From Gilvimarinus algae (GTDB lineage: Bacteria; Pseudomonadota; Gammaproteobacteria; Pseudomonadales; Cellvibrionaceae), in contig NZ_JAULRT010000035.1 of NCBI RefSeq assembly GCF_030518215.1, forward strand, positions 310,001 to 374,000: a DNA stretch of 64,000 bases, given 5' to 3'. The notes beneath the pieces were generated by a model. The model was not told where the DNA came from. It saw only the letters and a list, made by a program, of their open reading frames with translations, and did no database searches. A program made the position numbers and the translations under genes. Shown here one piece after another: positions 51,495 through 59,522 of this stretch. Numbering within the stretch: the first letter of the stretch is position 1; each line of letters opens with the position of its first letter.

Positions 51495-52174
51495 TATGGA
51501 AGCCAGATTATATATTTTTTGTTACGACCTGTACTCATAACAATTAGATTATCTCCGGAAGCTAAAGCATCAATTATTTTACACCGTTTGTTAAAAGCGA
51601 CTCTTGCTTCGGACTCGACACCTTCACAAAAGACACTACCAGACGTAGCTGTGTATTTAGCTATCGGTGCCGCACTATTGACATATAGGCTACCTTTCAA
51701 CTCTTTGAGTTGAGGTTTCCCCCATGAAGAGGGTATGACTCGGTGATATCTTTTTCTTTTGTTTCTAGAATCTTCAACTTCATCGTAAGCATATACAACT
51801 AGTTCGTTCTTATTGTATTTCTTCAATGACTCCTGATACTTTGAGGGGACAGTCAATTTTTGCCATTGAGCACCATTTCCGGTGAACGTCACTTCCATTT
51901 CAGCACTGTAAACTCCGTCAATTGAACGAATTTGTAGATGAAGCGTTTCTATTCCCTCCGGACGAGCCAGATAAAGATCCTCAAGTTTGGGATTGCTGGA
52001 CTGCCCTTCAAATTGATAGCCAATAAGTATGCCGCCAGACACCTCCACCTGTTCCGATAGGCTTTCATGAAACCCTTGGATTTGGTAGTCCTGACCAAAT
52101 GCTGGAATCCAGCATCCACCCGTCAGAGTAATAAATAGCATCACGCTAAAGAATTTTTTTCTTTTCATTTTCAA
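51494..52174 (-). CDS. Secreted protein of unknown function
   Basis: 226 residues with a signal peptide that may be a lipoprotein type (FSVMLFITLTGGCWIPAFG). The mature part has an IgG-like strand pattern (GILIGYQFEGQSSNPKLEDL, YSAEMEVTFTGNGAQWQKLT) and a basic segment (YDEVEDSRNKRKRYHRV). Late cysteines: FCEGVES and NKRCKII. No family recognised. First gene of the three-gene AT-rich operon. Confidence 0.65.
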   Translation of the reverse strand: MKMKRKKFFSVMLFITLTGGCWIPAFGQDYQIQGFHESLSEQVEVSGGILIGYQFEGQSSNPKLEDLYLARPEGIETLHLQIRSIDGVYSAEMEVTFTGNGAQWQKLTVPSKYQESLKKYNKNELVVYAYDEVEDSRNKRKRYHRVIPSSWGKPQLKELKGSLYVNSAAPIAKYTATSGSVFCEGVESEARVAFNKRCKIIDALASGDNLIVMSTGRNKKYIIWLP

Positions 52175-52319
52175 TTGCTTAGTTGTTTGGATAAGCTGCC
52201 CATTACGATATTTTGGGTCGTCGGGATCAGATACCCTCTTGAAATATAGATTGCCCTGCCCCAGACCCTTTCGACATAAATTTAATAGTTGACCAGTATT
52301 GGCGCACTTGATTGAGATC

Positions 52320-52500
52320 TTCAGAAGGGAAGGAAAAAGAGTTACCGCTTGTACGCGGGTCGGCCCCGTTATTATCTAACCTTCCTGACTGGTTCAATCT
52401 GACTCCTCTAAGCTTGCTTCTGGCAAGCGGGCTGTACCGCTGATAAGCCTTACTCGCTATGTGACTTACTGTGCCACGGCGAGACGAGGTTGGCAACCGG
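52320..52500. repeat. Intergenic repeat family B, copy 1
   Basis: About 180 bases similar to 57412-57605: shared TTCAGAA-GGAAGG, GGCCCC-TTAT, ACCTTCC, CTCAATCTG and TTACTGTGCCACG...GAGGTTGGCAAC blocks. Minus-strand frames of both copies align weakly as protein (LPTS...RGTV.HIA), so an ancient coding origin is possible. The gap 52175-52674 holds nothing else convincing. Confidence 0.6.
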
Positions 52501-52674
52501 CAGGGGCATTTCTCTGTCGGCTATTTCAGTAGACCTGTTGCCAACGTACGGAAGACCTTTATTTCTATGGGTAGGGCATCGCTGACGGCGACCCAAAGTG
52601 CTGCATTTAGCGTAGCGCCGTTAGTAGCCCTGCCTCCAGGCCCCCAAAGTCTGTCCCGGAGATACCGAAGGCGC

Positions 52675-52965
52675 TTACCAATACTTTGGTAGCCGTCGGG
52701 AGGTATGAAAAACGCGAAGTATCTCAATGCGGTTTAGTCTCGGCCTCACTCGGTAGGGGATGACGTAGCGTGTGCCGGGTACGACTAGCTCGCGGGTGCC
52801 GTAAATACGCCCTGGGTTACCCATTGCTGGGTTGGCTGGCAATAAATTAACGGCATCAAAAACTCGCTGTACAACGAGCCTGGCTGCTGCCGGATTATCC
52901 TTTGCAATATATTCGGCTTCGTCATTGAGGTTCTGAAGTGCTTTGTGAAGCCACTTAACCTGCAT
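52675..52965 (-). CDS. ParE/RelE-superfamily toxin
   Basis: 96 residues: VKWLHKALQNLNDEAEYIAK, ARLVVQRVFDAVNLLPANPA, GRIYGTRELVVPGTRYVIPY and the final RIEILRVFHTSRRLP are standard for the family. It is expected to poison gyrase (ParE) or cut mRNA (RelE) when freed from its antitoxin. The ATG lies inside the antitoxin gene (11-base overlap). Confidence 0.9.
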   Translation of the reverse strand: MQVKWLHKALQNLNDEAEYIAKDNPAAARLVVQRVFDAVNLLPANPAMGNPGRIYGTRELVVPGTRYVIPYRVRPRLNRIEILRVFHTSRRLPKYW

Positions 52966-53197
52966 TTACATCCCACTTAGCAAACGTCTTACTTACCTCC
53001 TGGTCATTAGCGAAGTCGCCATTATCAGCCTCTTTAACTGCCTCTTTGATCTCTTGAATTTGCCATTCATTTAGCTCGATGAAATCGCGAAGAGCTTCAG
53101 CTGCAAGAAAGGATTTAGAGCGGTGGGTGGCCGCCGCGAGCTGGTCTAGTCGCTGCTTTAACTCTGGCTCTAGGCGGATAGTCATAGTGGTAGACAT
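52955..53197 (-). CDS. Ribbon-helix-helix antitoxin (CopG/ParD/RelB-like)
   Basis: 80 residues: MTIRLEPELKQRLDQLAAAT and RSKSFLAAEALRDFIELNEW form the ribbon-helix-helix, and the acidic C-terminus (VKEADNGDFANDQEVSKTFA) neutralises the toxin. AAGG precedes the ATG and a perfect operator lies 15 bases further upstream, so autoregulation by the toxin-antitoxin complex is expected. Confidence 0.9.
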   Translation of the reverse strand: MSTTMTIRLEPELKQRLDQLAAATHRSKSFLAAEALRDFIELNEWQIQEIKEAVKEADNGDFANDQEVSKTFAKWDVNAG

Positions 53198-53211
53198 GGC
53201 AATACCTTATC

Positions 53212-53232
53212 AAGTGTACATTGTGTACACTT
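53212..53232. promoter_or_regulatory. Toxin-antitoxin operator
   Basis: AAGTGTACA-TTG-TGTACACTT is a perfect inverted repeat with nine-base arms, 15 bases upstream of the antitoxin ATG, typical of ribbon-helix-helix self-control sites. Confidence 0.8.
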
Positions 53233-53251
53233 TAGCACATCTGATTTTCGC

Positions 53252-53480
53252 AAGGGGCTTTTGTCGGAAGCGCTTGGGTCGTATCTGGAAGGCGATATTG
53301 TTGTCGGCACCGCCCTGCTTCGCGATTACCTCAACGGGACTCGGGTTTTTGCTGAAGTCGCCGAGGCGCTGGGTATGCAGGAGGCGGGGCTTCGCCGTAT
53401 GATTAGCCCCAGCCGCTAAGAATTTTTTCGACTGTTTAAAGTCTGTCAGGGCCGGGAGGGCATTCGTTCTGCGAATGGGT
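53252..53480 (+). pseudogene. HigA-type addiction-module antidote remnant
   Basis: The plus-strand frame KGLLSEALGSYLEGDIVVG, TALLRDYLNGTRVFAEVAEA and GMQEAGLRRMISPSR matches the centre of proteins annotated as HTH addiction-module antidotes. It stops at TAA 53417-53419; shifting frame gives AKNFFDCLKSVRAGRAF, the usual continuation, so a small deletion around the SPSG-NPTA part broke it. The start codon region is also lost beside the toxin-antitoxin operator. No partner toxin remains. Confidence 0.55.
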
Positions 53481-53502
53481 TTTTGCGGTCCGTGGTTTAG
53501 TC

Positions 53503-53535
53503 GCCGATTTGTGATGGGGTGATTGGGAATCCGGT
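53503..53535. repeat. 33-bp direct repeat, right copy
   Basis: Exact copy of 48105-48137, here not within a gene. It marks the right edge of the 5.4-kb insert. Confidence 0.7.
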
Positions 53536-53569
53536 GTGATTTTCGCCGCCCGGCGGGTTATTTCGCCTA

Positions 53570-53787
53570 AAGGCGAGTAACTTTTTAACGGTAAAAAGTT
53601 ACCAAAAACCGTCCCCCCGAGACCCAGCCCTTCGGGTCCCCTCGCTACAGTCGATTTTAGGGGGCCGTCTCGACAGGCCTTCCCTGGCCTGACGAGACTT
53701 GCGCAAACCTCCTGTTTGCTTACCCCCTAAAATAGACTTCCGCTCGGCTGGTTCTAAGGGGATTTACAAGCGGTGCTTTGTCGCCAG
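53570..53787. repeat. Structured intergenic repeat family A, copy 2
   Basis: Same architecture as copy 1 with changed but still pairing arms. Hairpin 1: GTAACTTTTTA (53577-53587) with TAAAAAGTTAC (53592-53602). Outer helix: AGACCCAGCC (53620-53629) with GGCTGGTTCT (53746-53755). Inner helix: GTCTCG (53667-53672) with CGAGAC (53693-53698). The loop GCAAAC/GTTTGC is identical. No gene is present between 53481 and 53893. Confidence 0.8.
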
Positions 53788-53893
53788 CCCATTGAATTAA
53801 GTAACATTACATCAACTTACTTCAAAGCTGCCGGAGATCTGCAGCGCTATTTCGCCACTAGGTTATAAACCTCCAGCTCAGGCCATTGATGTC

Positions 53894-54790
53894 TTAACGC
53901 CCGCGACGATAGTACACCCCTAGTGCCGCCATAATACTCGCCAGTAAAAGCAAGCCAGGCATACTGAACACTGGCAGAGGCGCTACCCGCGACGGAACGC
54001 TCGCGGAGCAAGTCACTGAAACGGACGTTACGGCCCCACCCGAAACAGTGCCATTGCCTCCACTCACGCTACAGCTTTGGCCAACGGGCTGCGATAGCAC
54101 GGTCACGTCGTAAGATGCTCCGACGGGAAGTGGGGTCGAGAAGGCAAAAGGGCCGTCTGCGAGAACAACAAGATCATCGGCCCCATTGTTCTGCAAAGTG
54201 ACACTGCCTGAAAGACCGGACACAGTGCCGCCAACCGTTGCTGTTGAGGTATAGGTAATACAGTAGGTTGAAAAAGTGTTGATGCAAGCGCTGGGAGAGG
54301 AGACATCGAGATAGGAAATACTAGTGGAGTTTCCATCACCGCGGGTGGCTAAATTCATGCCTGTCGCTGTCCAGCCTACACAGCTGTTGGCCGTGACGGC
54401 ACCATCGTTCGATGAGGCCGTCCAGACTAACGTTGGTGTTCCCACACTATTATCCAGATTGGTGACGCCAGTGTTTAGCAGTGCCTGGAAGTCAGAAGCG
54501 ATCTGGGTAACGCCATCGGAGCGGAGAATCGGCTCAGCGGTTGGTATCGAATAGTTGGTGGCCATATCCCGAATTTCATCAGCGCCGTCCACACTAATGA
54601 ATGCACGTGTTGTGCTACCTGCTACAGTGGGCTTATTACTATCCGTATCACAATGCGTGTCAAGTGCAGCTCTACCGCCAATGGAACCGTCAATTGTATC
54701 CGAACTTACCCAGAGCCGCACATCCGCATAAGAACTACAAGAAAAAGAAGCTATGGAAAAGAAAGCAACGGCAATAATTTTGTTTTTCAT
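53894..54790 (-). CDS. DUF1554-like surface protein with PEP/IPTL-CTERM-type anchor
   Basis: 298 residues. Signal peptide (IAVAFFSIASFSCSSYA), then a DUF1554/endostatin-like domain (DVRLWVSSDTIDGSIGGRAA, RAFISVDGADEIRDMATNYS, SNDGAVTANSCVGWTATGM). A beta-sandwich repeat (GGTVSGLSGSVTLQNNGADD, PVGQSCSVSGGNGTVSGGAV) follows. The C-terminus is proline-containing PLPVFSMPGLLLLASIMAAL, then GVYYRRGR: a motif, helix and basic tail as in exosortase/archaeosortase substrates. No sortase gene is seen here. Probably a sorted or anchored surface protein. Confidence 0.75.
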   Translation of the reverse strand: MKNKIIAVAFFSIASFSCSSYADVRLWVSSDTIDGSIGGRAALDTHCDTDSNKPTVAGSTTRAFISVDGADEIRDMATNYSIPTAEPILRSDGVTQIASDFQALLNTGVTNLDNSVGTPTLVWTASSNDGAVTANSCVGWTATGMNLATRGDGNSTSISYLDVSSPSACINTFSTYCITYTSTATVGGTVSGLSGSVTLQNNGADDLVVLADGPFAFSTPLPVGASYDVTVLSQPVGQSCSVSGGNGTVSGGAVTSVSVTCSASVPSRVAPLPVFSMPGLLLLASIMAALGVYYRRGR

Positions 54791-55029
54791 TCTTTTATTT
54801 TCCCCAAGTTATTTTTAATCTTCAGGATTCTATGTGTCACCCAGTTCCTTTGCAAGCTTCCGCTAGCTTGCGATCACCCAGGGGTCGAGGTCTTGCACTG
54901 TGAATTCGGTGTAAGGTAATGGCCTGCGAGCGGCGGTTTTCGCCTTTGATTCACCTTTGACGGGTTAGGGTGTGTGGCACTAAGTTACCCTCTCCCAAGC
55001 TACCCATTGTATGGTTCTTTTTTGTCATT

Positions 55030-55172
55030 CGCCCTCTGTCGCGCTACAGAAGTCACCAAGAGAGCGTGCCCTAGACCCAGCCCCTACGGTCGCTAAGCGT
55101 CCGGCCAGCAAGCACAGCTTGCTTCCGCTCGGCTGGCTCTAAGGGGATTCAAGAGCGGTGCTTTGTAGCCAG
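55030..55172. repeat. Structured intergenic repeat family A, decayed copy 3
   Basis: Keeps the right arm of hairpin 1 (CTACAGAAGTCACCAAGAGAG), the outer helix CCAGCC/GGCTGG and the tail CTAAGGGGATT...GCGGTGCTTTGTAGCCAG, but has lost the inner helices by deletion. The 54791-55259 gap contains nothing else recognisable. Confidence 0.7.
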
Positions 55173-55259
55173 TTCAGGATCTTATCCCGTACCCCCCCAG
55201 TTTTAGAAAACTATTCCAGAACGTGTTAGGCTTAAGCGCAAAAATAGCCTGGAGCTTTC

Positions 55260-55607
55260 ATGTCTGAAGACCCTTTAAAAATCTTATCCGACCAAATCAC
55301 CGAGGCTCATACAAAAATTCAACACGCCCATCAGCACATTAATCCGGTGGTGGCGGTGCGTCGTGGCTTGCGTGATACTGGTATTCCCGCCGATGTGATG
55401 ACGGTCGACTGCTTGCGCACACGCAAGCGCATTATGATGATTCTGCATGATAAAGAGCCAGGCACGCTGCTCTATCAGTTTGGCAGCCTGGATATAGAGG
55501 CCAGCGACGAGTTTCAGCGGAAGGCTTTGTCTGAGGTAAATGTTGATTTACTGTTTGGCTGGATGGGGGATTATTTTTCCGACAAGCCCTTGGCGTATAA
55601 AAATTAA
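55260..55607 (+). CDS. Conserved small protein of unknown function
   Basis: 115 residues without signal peptide. KIQHAHQHINPVVAVRRGLR, CLRTRKRIMMILHDKEPGTL and FQRKALSEVNVDLLFGWMGD give a mixed alpha/beta profile. I think it is a conserved gammaproteobacterial hypothetical protein. GC-rich codons differ from its AT-rich neighbours, so it may belong to the core genome. Confidence 0.65.
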   Translation: MSEDPLKILSDQITEAHTKIQHAHQHINPVVAVRRGLRDTGIPADVMTVDCLRTRKRIMMILHDKEPGTLLYQFGSLDIEASDEFQRKALSEVNVDLLFGWMGDYFSDKPLAYKN

Positions 55608-55737
55608 ATGTAAGTGGGCGCCTTTCTGGTTGCCGCAAGAGCTTGCGGGAGACCTTAAATTCACAACTCAAGACTTGACCCCTATGCTCTTTGGCTTAAA
55701 TTAAGTAAACTGTTCTCTTGGGGCTCTCTTTTCCTAT

Positions 55738-57189
55738 TTAATCATCATTAAACTGTAAGTTACTTTCTTCCCAAGAATACGTTAAGTGCGAATTCGGAAA
55801 TAGATATAGAGTTACAGTTACCGACCTTGAACTACCGCCGACTTTTAACGACATATTGTTGTCTTTAGCTTTCTCCATCACAGGAGTTAAATTATCCTGA
55901 ATATCAGATATAGAAACTTTTCTATCAAAATAATTTTCAAATGAAATTTTTCTGTTTTTGCTCATATAAGAATTCCTAAACCTTAGCTTTAAAGATTTCT
56001 CTCCATAGTTGGACTGGCAAGAAATATAACTACTAGGACCGAACTCTGATAGAACTACAATAATTGAATTAATAATCGAATATACTTGTGAATGCTTTAA
56101 ATCCAGAGGCGGCAAAGCCATAATAGACTCCCCAACTCCCAACTTAACTCCTGCACTGTTAATTTGAATATCATTAAGTATATTTGAAATTCTTACTGAA
56201 TCTTTTTTTCTTTTTTTATAATAAACCGTTCTCTTGGCATTCATGAAATCCATTGTTTCATCAATAGATTTCTTCTCAATATCTAATCCTAAGTACTGCT
56301 CTGAATATTTTAAAAAATTTGCCGTATCGTACATATAAAAGTTTTGAAGGCTTTCGCAACACGTATACACCTCGTTAAGAAGCTCTCGCCTTGGCCCTAA
56401 CGTTTTTCCTTTAGATTTTCTCCACCAATCATCCTTCAGATCACTGGTTATAAATAGGAAATTGGTTATCTCATCTTGATTTATTTTTCTAAGTATTTCT
56501 TTCCAGACTACTAAATCTCCATATTTTCTAAGGTATTCTATTTTTCCTATAGAATAAACTCCTGATTTATCACTATCTTTATAGCCTGGCGGAACTCTAT
56601 TCTCGTATCTTATTTTCCCTTCAAAATATATTTCATCAATTTCTTCCTTCGAAAATCCATCACCTATTTTATCGTAAAATATGTCAATAATATTTTTCTT
56701 TATTTGATCTTCATCATTGACATCTGGCTGCAATTTATCCAGCCTATTTAGCTCTTCAAGGAATTTATTAAGAGAGTGCTTACCCTTATCAGTATCTTCT
56801 TTAATTAAAAATTTATCTGGATTAATCAGAGAATGTCTTTTCTTTAGCTGCAATTTATTTAGTTCTTGCGCAAGCCTTTCAAATACATCATCGTATTCTT
56901 CCAAAGATTTCTCAATTTGTTCTCTTACCTTAGAAAATTTTTGTTTTTGATCCCCTATTTCGTCTACTCTATTATTTAGAAATTCAATAAAAACCTGATT
57001 TGGAATCCAAATCCTATTTTTTATCTCTTTACTCTTTAGTATCTTTATTAGCGCATCTTTCGATTTTTGTGGAAGTCGATAAAAATCCAGTAGCACATTT
57101 GCATCAAATACGAAGGTCGCATTTTTCCATATTTCTTGAAAATCTAACTCAGAAGAATCTCTATGTATCTTTAGTAAAGTTTCAAGCAT
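55738..57189 (-). CDS. Large PIN-like (DUF4935-type) protein, possible defence nuclease
   Basis: 483 residues. The N-terminal PIN-like domain starts NATFVFDANVLLDFYRLPQK (first catalytic Asp) and continues NRIWIPNQVFIEFLNNRV; the later acidic site is in FLFITSDLKDDWWRK. Between them lies a long charged helical insert (EQIEKSLEEYDDVFERLAQE). The C-terminal 150 residues form an unrecognised beta-rich domain. Very AT-rich and alone, in an island with a toxin-antitoxin pair. PIN-like DUF4935 proteins have been found in defence contexts; a role as RNase effector is inference. Confidence 0.75.
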   Translation of the reverse strand: MLETLLKIHRDSSELDFQEIWKNATFVFDANVLLDFYRLPQKSKDALIKILKSKEIKNRIWIPNQVFIEFLNNRVDEIGDQKQKFSKVREQIEKSLEEYDDVFERLAQELNKLQLKKRHSLINPDKFLIKEDTDKGKHSLNKFLEELNRLDKLQPDVNDEDQIKKNIIDIFYDKIGDGFSKEEIDEIYFEGKIRYENRVPPGYKDSDKSGVYSIGKIEYLRKYGDLVVWKEILRKINQDEITNFLFITSDLKDDWWRKSKGKTLGPRRELLNEVYTCCESLQNFYMYDTANFLKYSEQYLGLDIEKKSIDETMDFMNAKRTVYYKKRKKDSVRISNILNDIQINSAGVKLGVGESIMALPPLDLKHSQVYSIINSIIVVLSEFGPSSYISCQSNYGEKSLKLRFRNSYMSKNRKISFENYFDRKVSISDIQDNLTPVMEKAKDNNMSLKVGGSSRSVTVTLYLFPNSHLTYSWEESNLQFNDD

Positions 57190-57411
57190 TTATACTCCCC
57201 AACGTCTTCTAAAAAGACTTCTTCTACGAGAAAAGCCCACGGACTTCAAAGTAAAGAAAATCAACAATATAACTTAGGAATTGAAAAGTAGTGTTATATA
57301 AAGAATACATCACCTGTGTCAGGCCTTGAATTTTGATTCAACCGAACGCTGGGCTTTTAAACGATAAACCTGATGGTTATCCAACCAGTTACTGGTATCA
57401 CTAGATTAATG

Positions 57412-57605
57412 CATTCAGAAAGGAAGGGAAAAGAAGTAACGCGGCTATCCGGGTGGGCCCCTTATTTATCTTACCTTCCAACCTGGCTCAATCTGGGTAT
57501 CGCGACTGTTGGTGTGCTGCGCCACCGCTGCTGGGGGCGAAACCTGCGATATCCCTACGCGCTATGTGGTTTACTGTGCCACGAGATTGCGAGGTTGGCA
57601 ACTGG
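57412..57605. repeat. Intergenic repeat family B, copy 2
   Basis: Related to 52320-52500 and more GC-rich. It contains an open frame on the plus strand, but alignment with copy 1 shows indels that do not keep the frame, so it is not a gene. The rest of 57190-57864 shows nothing convincing. Confidence 0.6.
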
Positions 57606-57864
57606 AATTTACCCGGCGTTTTGCTATGAAATTGGGCTGTGCCGATATGGGTAGTGTGTGCCTGCATGTTTAGCTGACACCGGCTATTCTGAGGCGGGCG
57701 TGGCCCTTTAAGTCTGTGTTCAGGCGGCGCCGGGGAATGGCGGGCCGCAGGGGGTAGCCGGTTTTTGTCATTGGGTGGGCATTGTGTGGCTGATTTGGGT
57801 AGACTGACGCAGGAATTTGCATTGGCCCAGTGCCTGATCTTTTACCTTTTACGACAGCTACGCC

Positions 57865-59226
57865 ATGTCTGACTCGCCTACGGTATCCGTTATCATCGCC
57901 GCTTATAATCGCCCGAGGGTGATGAGCATTGCGATCAAAAGCGTTCTGAACTCAGACTTTCAGGACTTTGAGTTGATCATTGTCGGGGATGGCTGCAATC
58001 AGGAGACGGAGGACGCGGTCCGCGCGTTTACCGATTCTCGCATTGTCTTTTACAATTTGCCCGAGAACACCGGCCACCAGTCGGCCCCGCATAATAAAGG
58101 GGTGGAAATGGCGCGTGGCGAGTTTATCCTCTTTCTCAATCAGGATGATCTGTATTTTCCGGACCATATCTCTAACCGAGTGGCCTTTATGCGCGAAACC
58201 CGGGCGGATATCTCTTGGTCGCCCATTTTGCTGCTGCAGCGCACCGCCGCAAACCACGGCCCGGTCAACGCCCACCGAGACCGCATCGTGGTCGATGGCG
58301 CGGTTCACAACAACACGTTTGATCCGAATGTGTTTGTCATTTCGTCCTGCTGGGCGATGCGCCGCGAGGTGTGTGTAGACGTCGGGCCCTGGCTGCCGAT
58401 TAAGCAGACCCGGCTCTCTCCGTCGCAGGAGTGGATGTTCCGCGCCTGGAAGCAGGGCCGCGATATCCGCTACCACCGCGAGGCCTCAGTCTTGTGCATT
58501 CACTCCGGGGTGCGGCCCTACAGCTATATCCACAACGGCTCGATAGAACATGAGCGCGCCTGGGAGTGGGTGTCCGCGGGGCCGCAGGCGCGAGTCCGCG
58601 TTTTGAATGCGGCACTGGTGGAAATGGCGGGGCGCGAGTATCACTGGCGAGACAGCCTGACGCGTGTGCAAAAGCCCTTTTCGTCCTTCGTGCGGCGCAT
58701 GGCAAAAAGGCTAGGAAAACACCCGGATACGTTTCAGCGCATGCTCGCCGGGCTCGGCAAGGGCGCCTGGGTGAATGGCCACACCAAGCTTACCCGGGGC
58801 ACGCCGCCGGTATTGAAACCCGGCGAACCGGTTCCGTTTACCGCAAGCGCGGCGGAAAAGCATGTAGGGCTTGGCTGGCATGCGTTTGAGAGCGCCGGCG
58901 CCTGGAGCGAGCTTGAAACCGCCGAGTTGTTTTTCTCCACCGAGCAAGACGCGCAAACGCTTGTCCTTTCGGGGTACCCGTTCAGAGGTGACGATACCGT
59001 AGTCTTTACGCTGGATTCCGATTCGGTACACGAGGTCCGCTTTAGCGGTAAGGCCCAGGATGTGACGATGTTGATCCCCCAAAAAGGTCAGCACCTTTTG
59101 ACCATCTCGACCGTCCACCCAACATCCCCCGCCGCCCTTGGCCAGTCGGACGACACCAGGATGCTGTCTTTCTGGTTGTCATCCTTCAAAATTGAAAACA
59201 CGCCGGTGCCCGCAAAATCTGGCTGA
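57865..59226 (+). CDS. Family 2 glycosyltransferase with extra C-terminal domain
   Basis: 453 residues. The N-terminal GT-A fold has VSVIIAAYNRPRVMSIAIKS, ELIIVGDGCNQETEDAVRAF (UDP-binding Asp), FILFLNQDDLYFPDH (DxD variant QDD) and a long acceptor region to about 290. The C-terminal 150 residues (LGWHAFESAGAWSELETAEL) form a beta-sandwich like those on surface-glycan transferases. It may decorate lipopolysaccharide or a capsule; no partners are adjacent. Confidence 0.88.
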   Translation: MSDSPTVSVIIAAYNRPRVMSIAIKSVLNSDFQDFELIIVGDGCNQETEDAVRAFTDSRIVFYNLPENTGHQSAPHNKGVEMARGEFILFLNQDDLYFPDHISNRVAFMRETRADISWSPILLLQRTAANHGPVNAHRDRIVVDGAVHNNTFDPNVFVISSCWAMRREVCVDVGPWLPIKQTRLSPSQEWMFRAWKQGRDIRYHREASVLCIHSGVRPYSYIHNGSIEHERAWEWVSAGPQARVRVLNAALVEMAGREYHWRDSLTRVQKPFSSFVRRMAKRLGKHPDTFQRMLAGLGKGAWVNGHTKLTRGTPPVLKPGEPVPFTASAAEKHVGLGWHAFESAGAWSELETAELFFSTEQDAQTLVLSGYPFRGDDTVVFTLDSDSVHEVRFSGKAQDVTMLIPQKGQHLLTISTVHPTSPAALGQSDDTRMLSFWLSSFKIENTPVPAKSG

Positions 59227-59522
59227 TAAATCAGCGAAAGATGACAAGCGGTGACGATTTAGTACCAATGAGAAAATACGTGTGATACACACACTGACAG
59301 ATACCTGAGGAGTGGCTTAGGATGCAGAAAGTTTCAAAAGACATCATCAAAATTGCAGGGCGGTGATGTACAAAAATACATCCTGTCTTTGAGCTAGCCC
59401 CTATTCATACCCGCCGATCTCACTCAAGCACCAACCCTTAATCCGTGCCCCCCATCTAGCCACGTCGTAGTACACGGCAAGATTGGGGGGATGCCATAAC
59501 CTACAGCCTCTCGCTGTTCACC

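Noticed and set aside
48460-55725. Short AAGTAAACTGT-type motif near 48463 and 55701, with AAGTAAC near 53798
   Set aside because: Too short to define an element from this window; may be a piece of a widespread repeat.
57373-57654. 93-codon frame in repeat family B copy 2
   Set aside because: The frame is not kept in the other copy, so it is not a gene.
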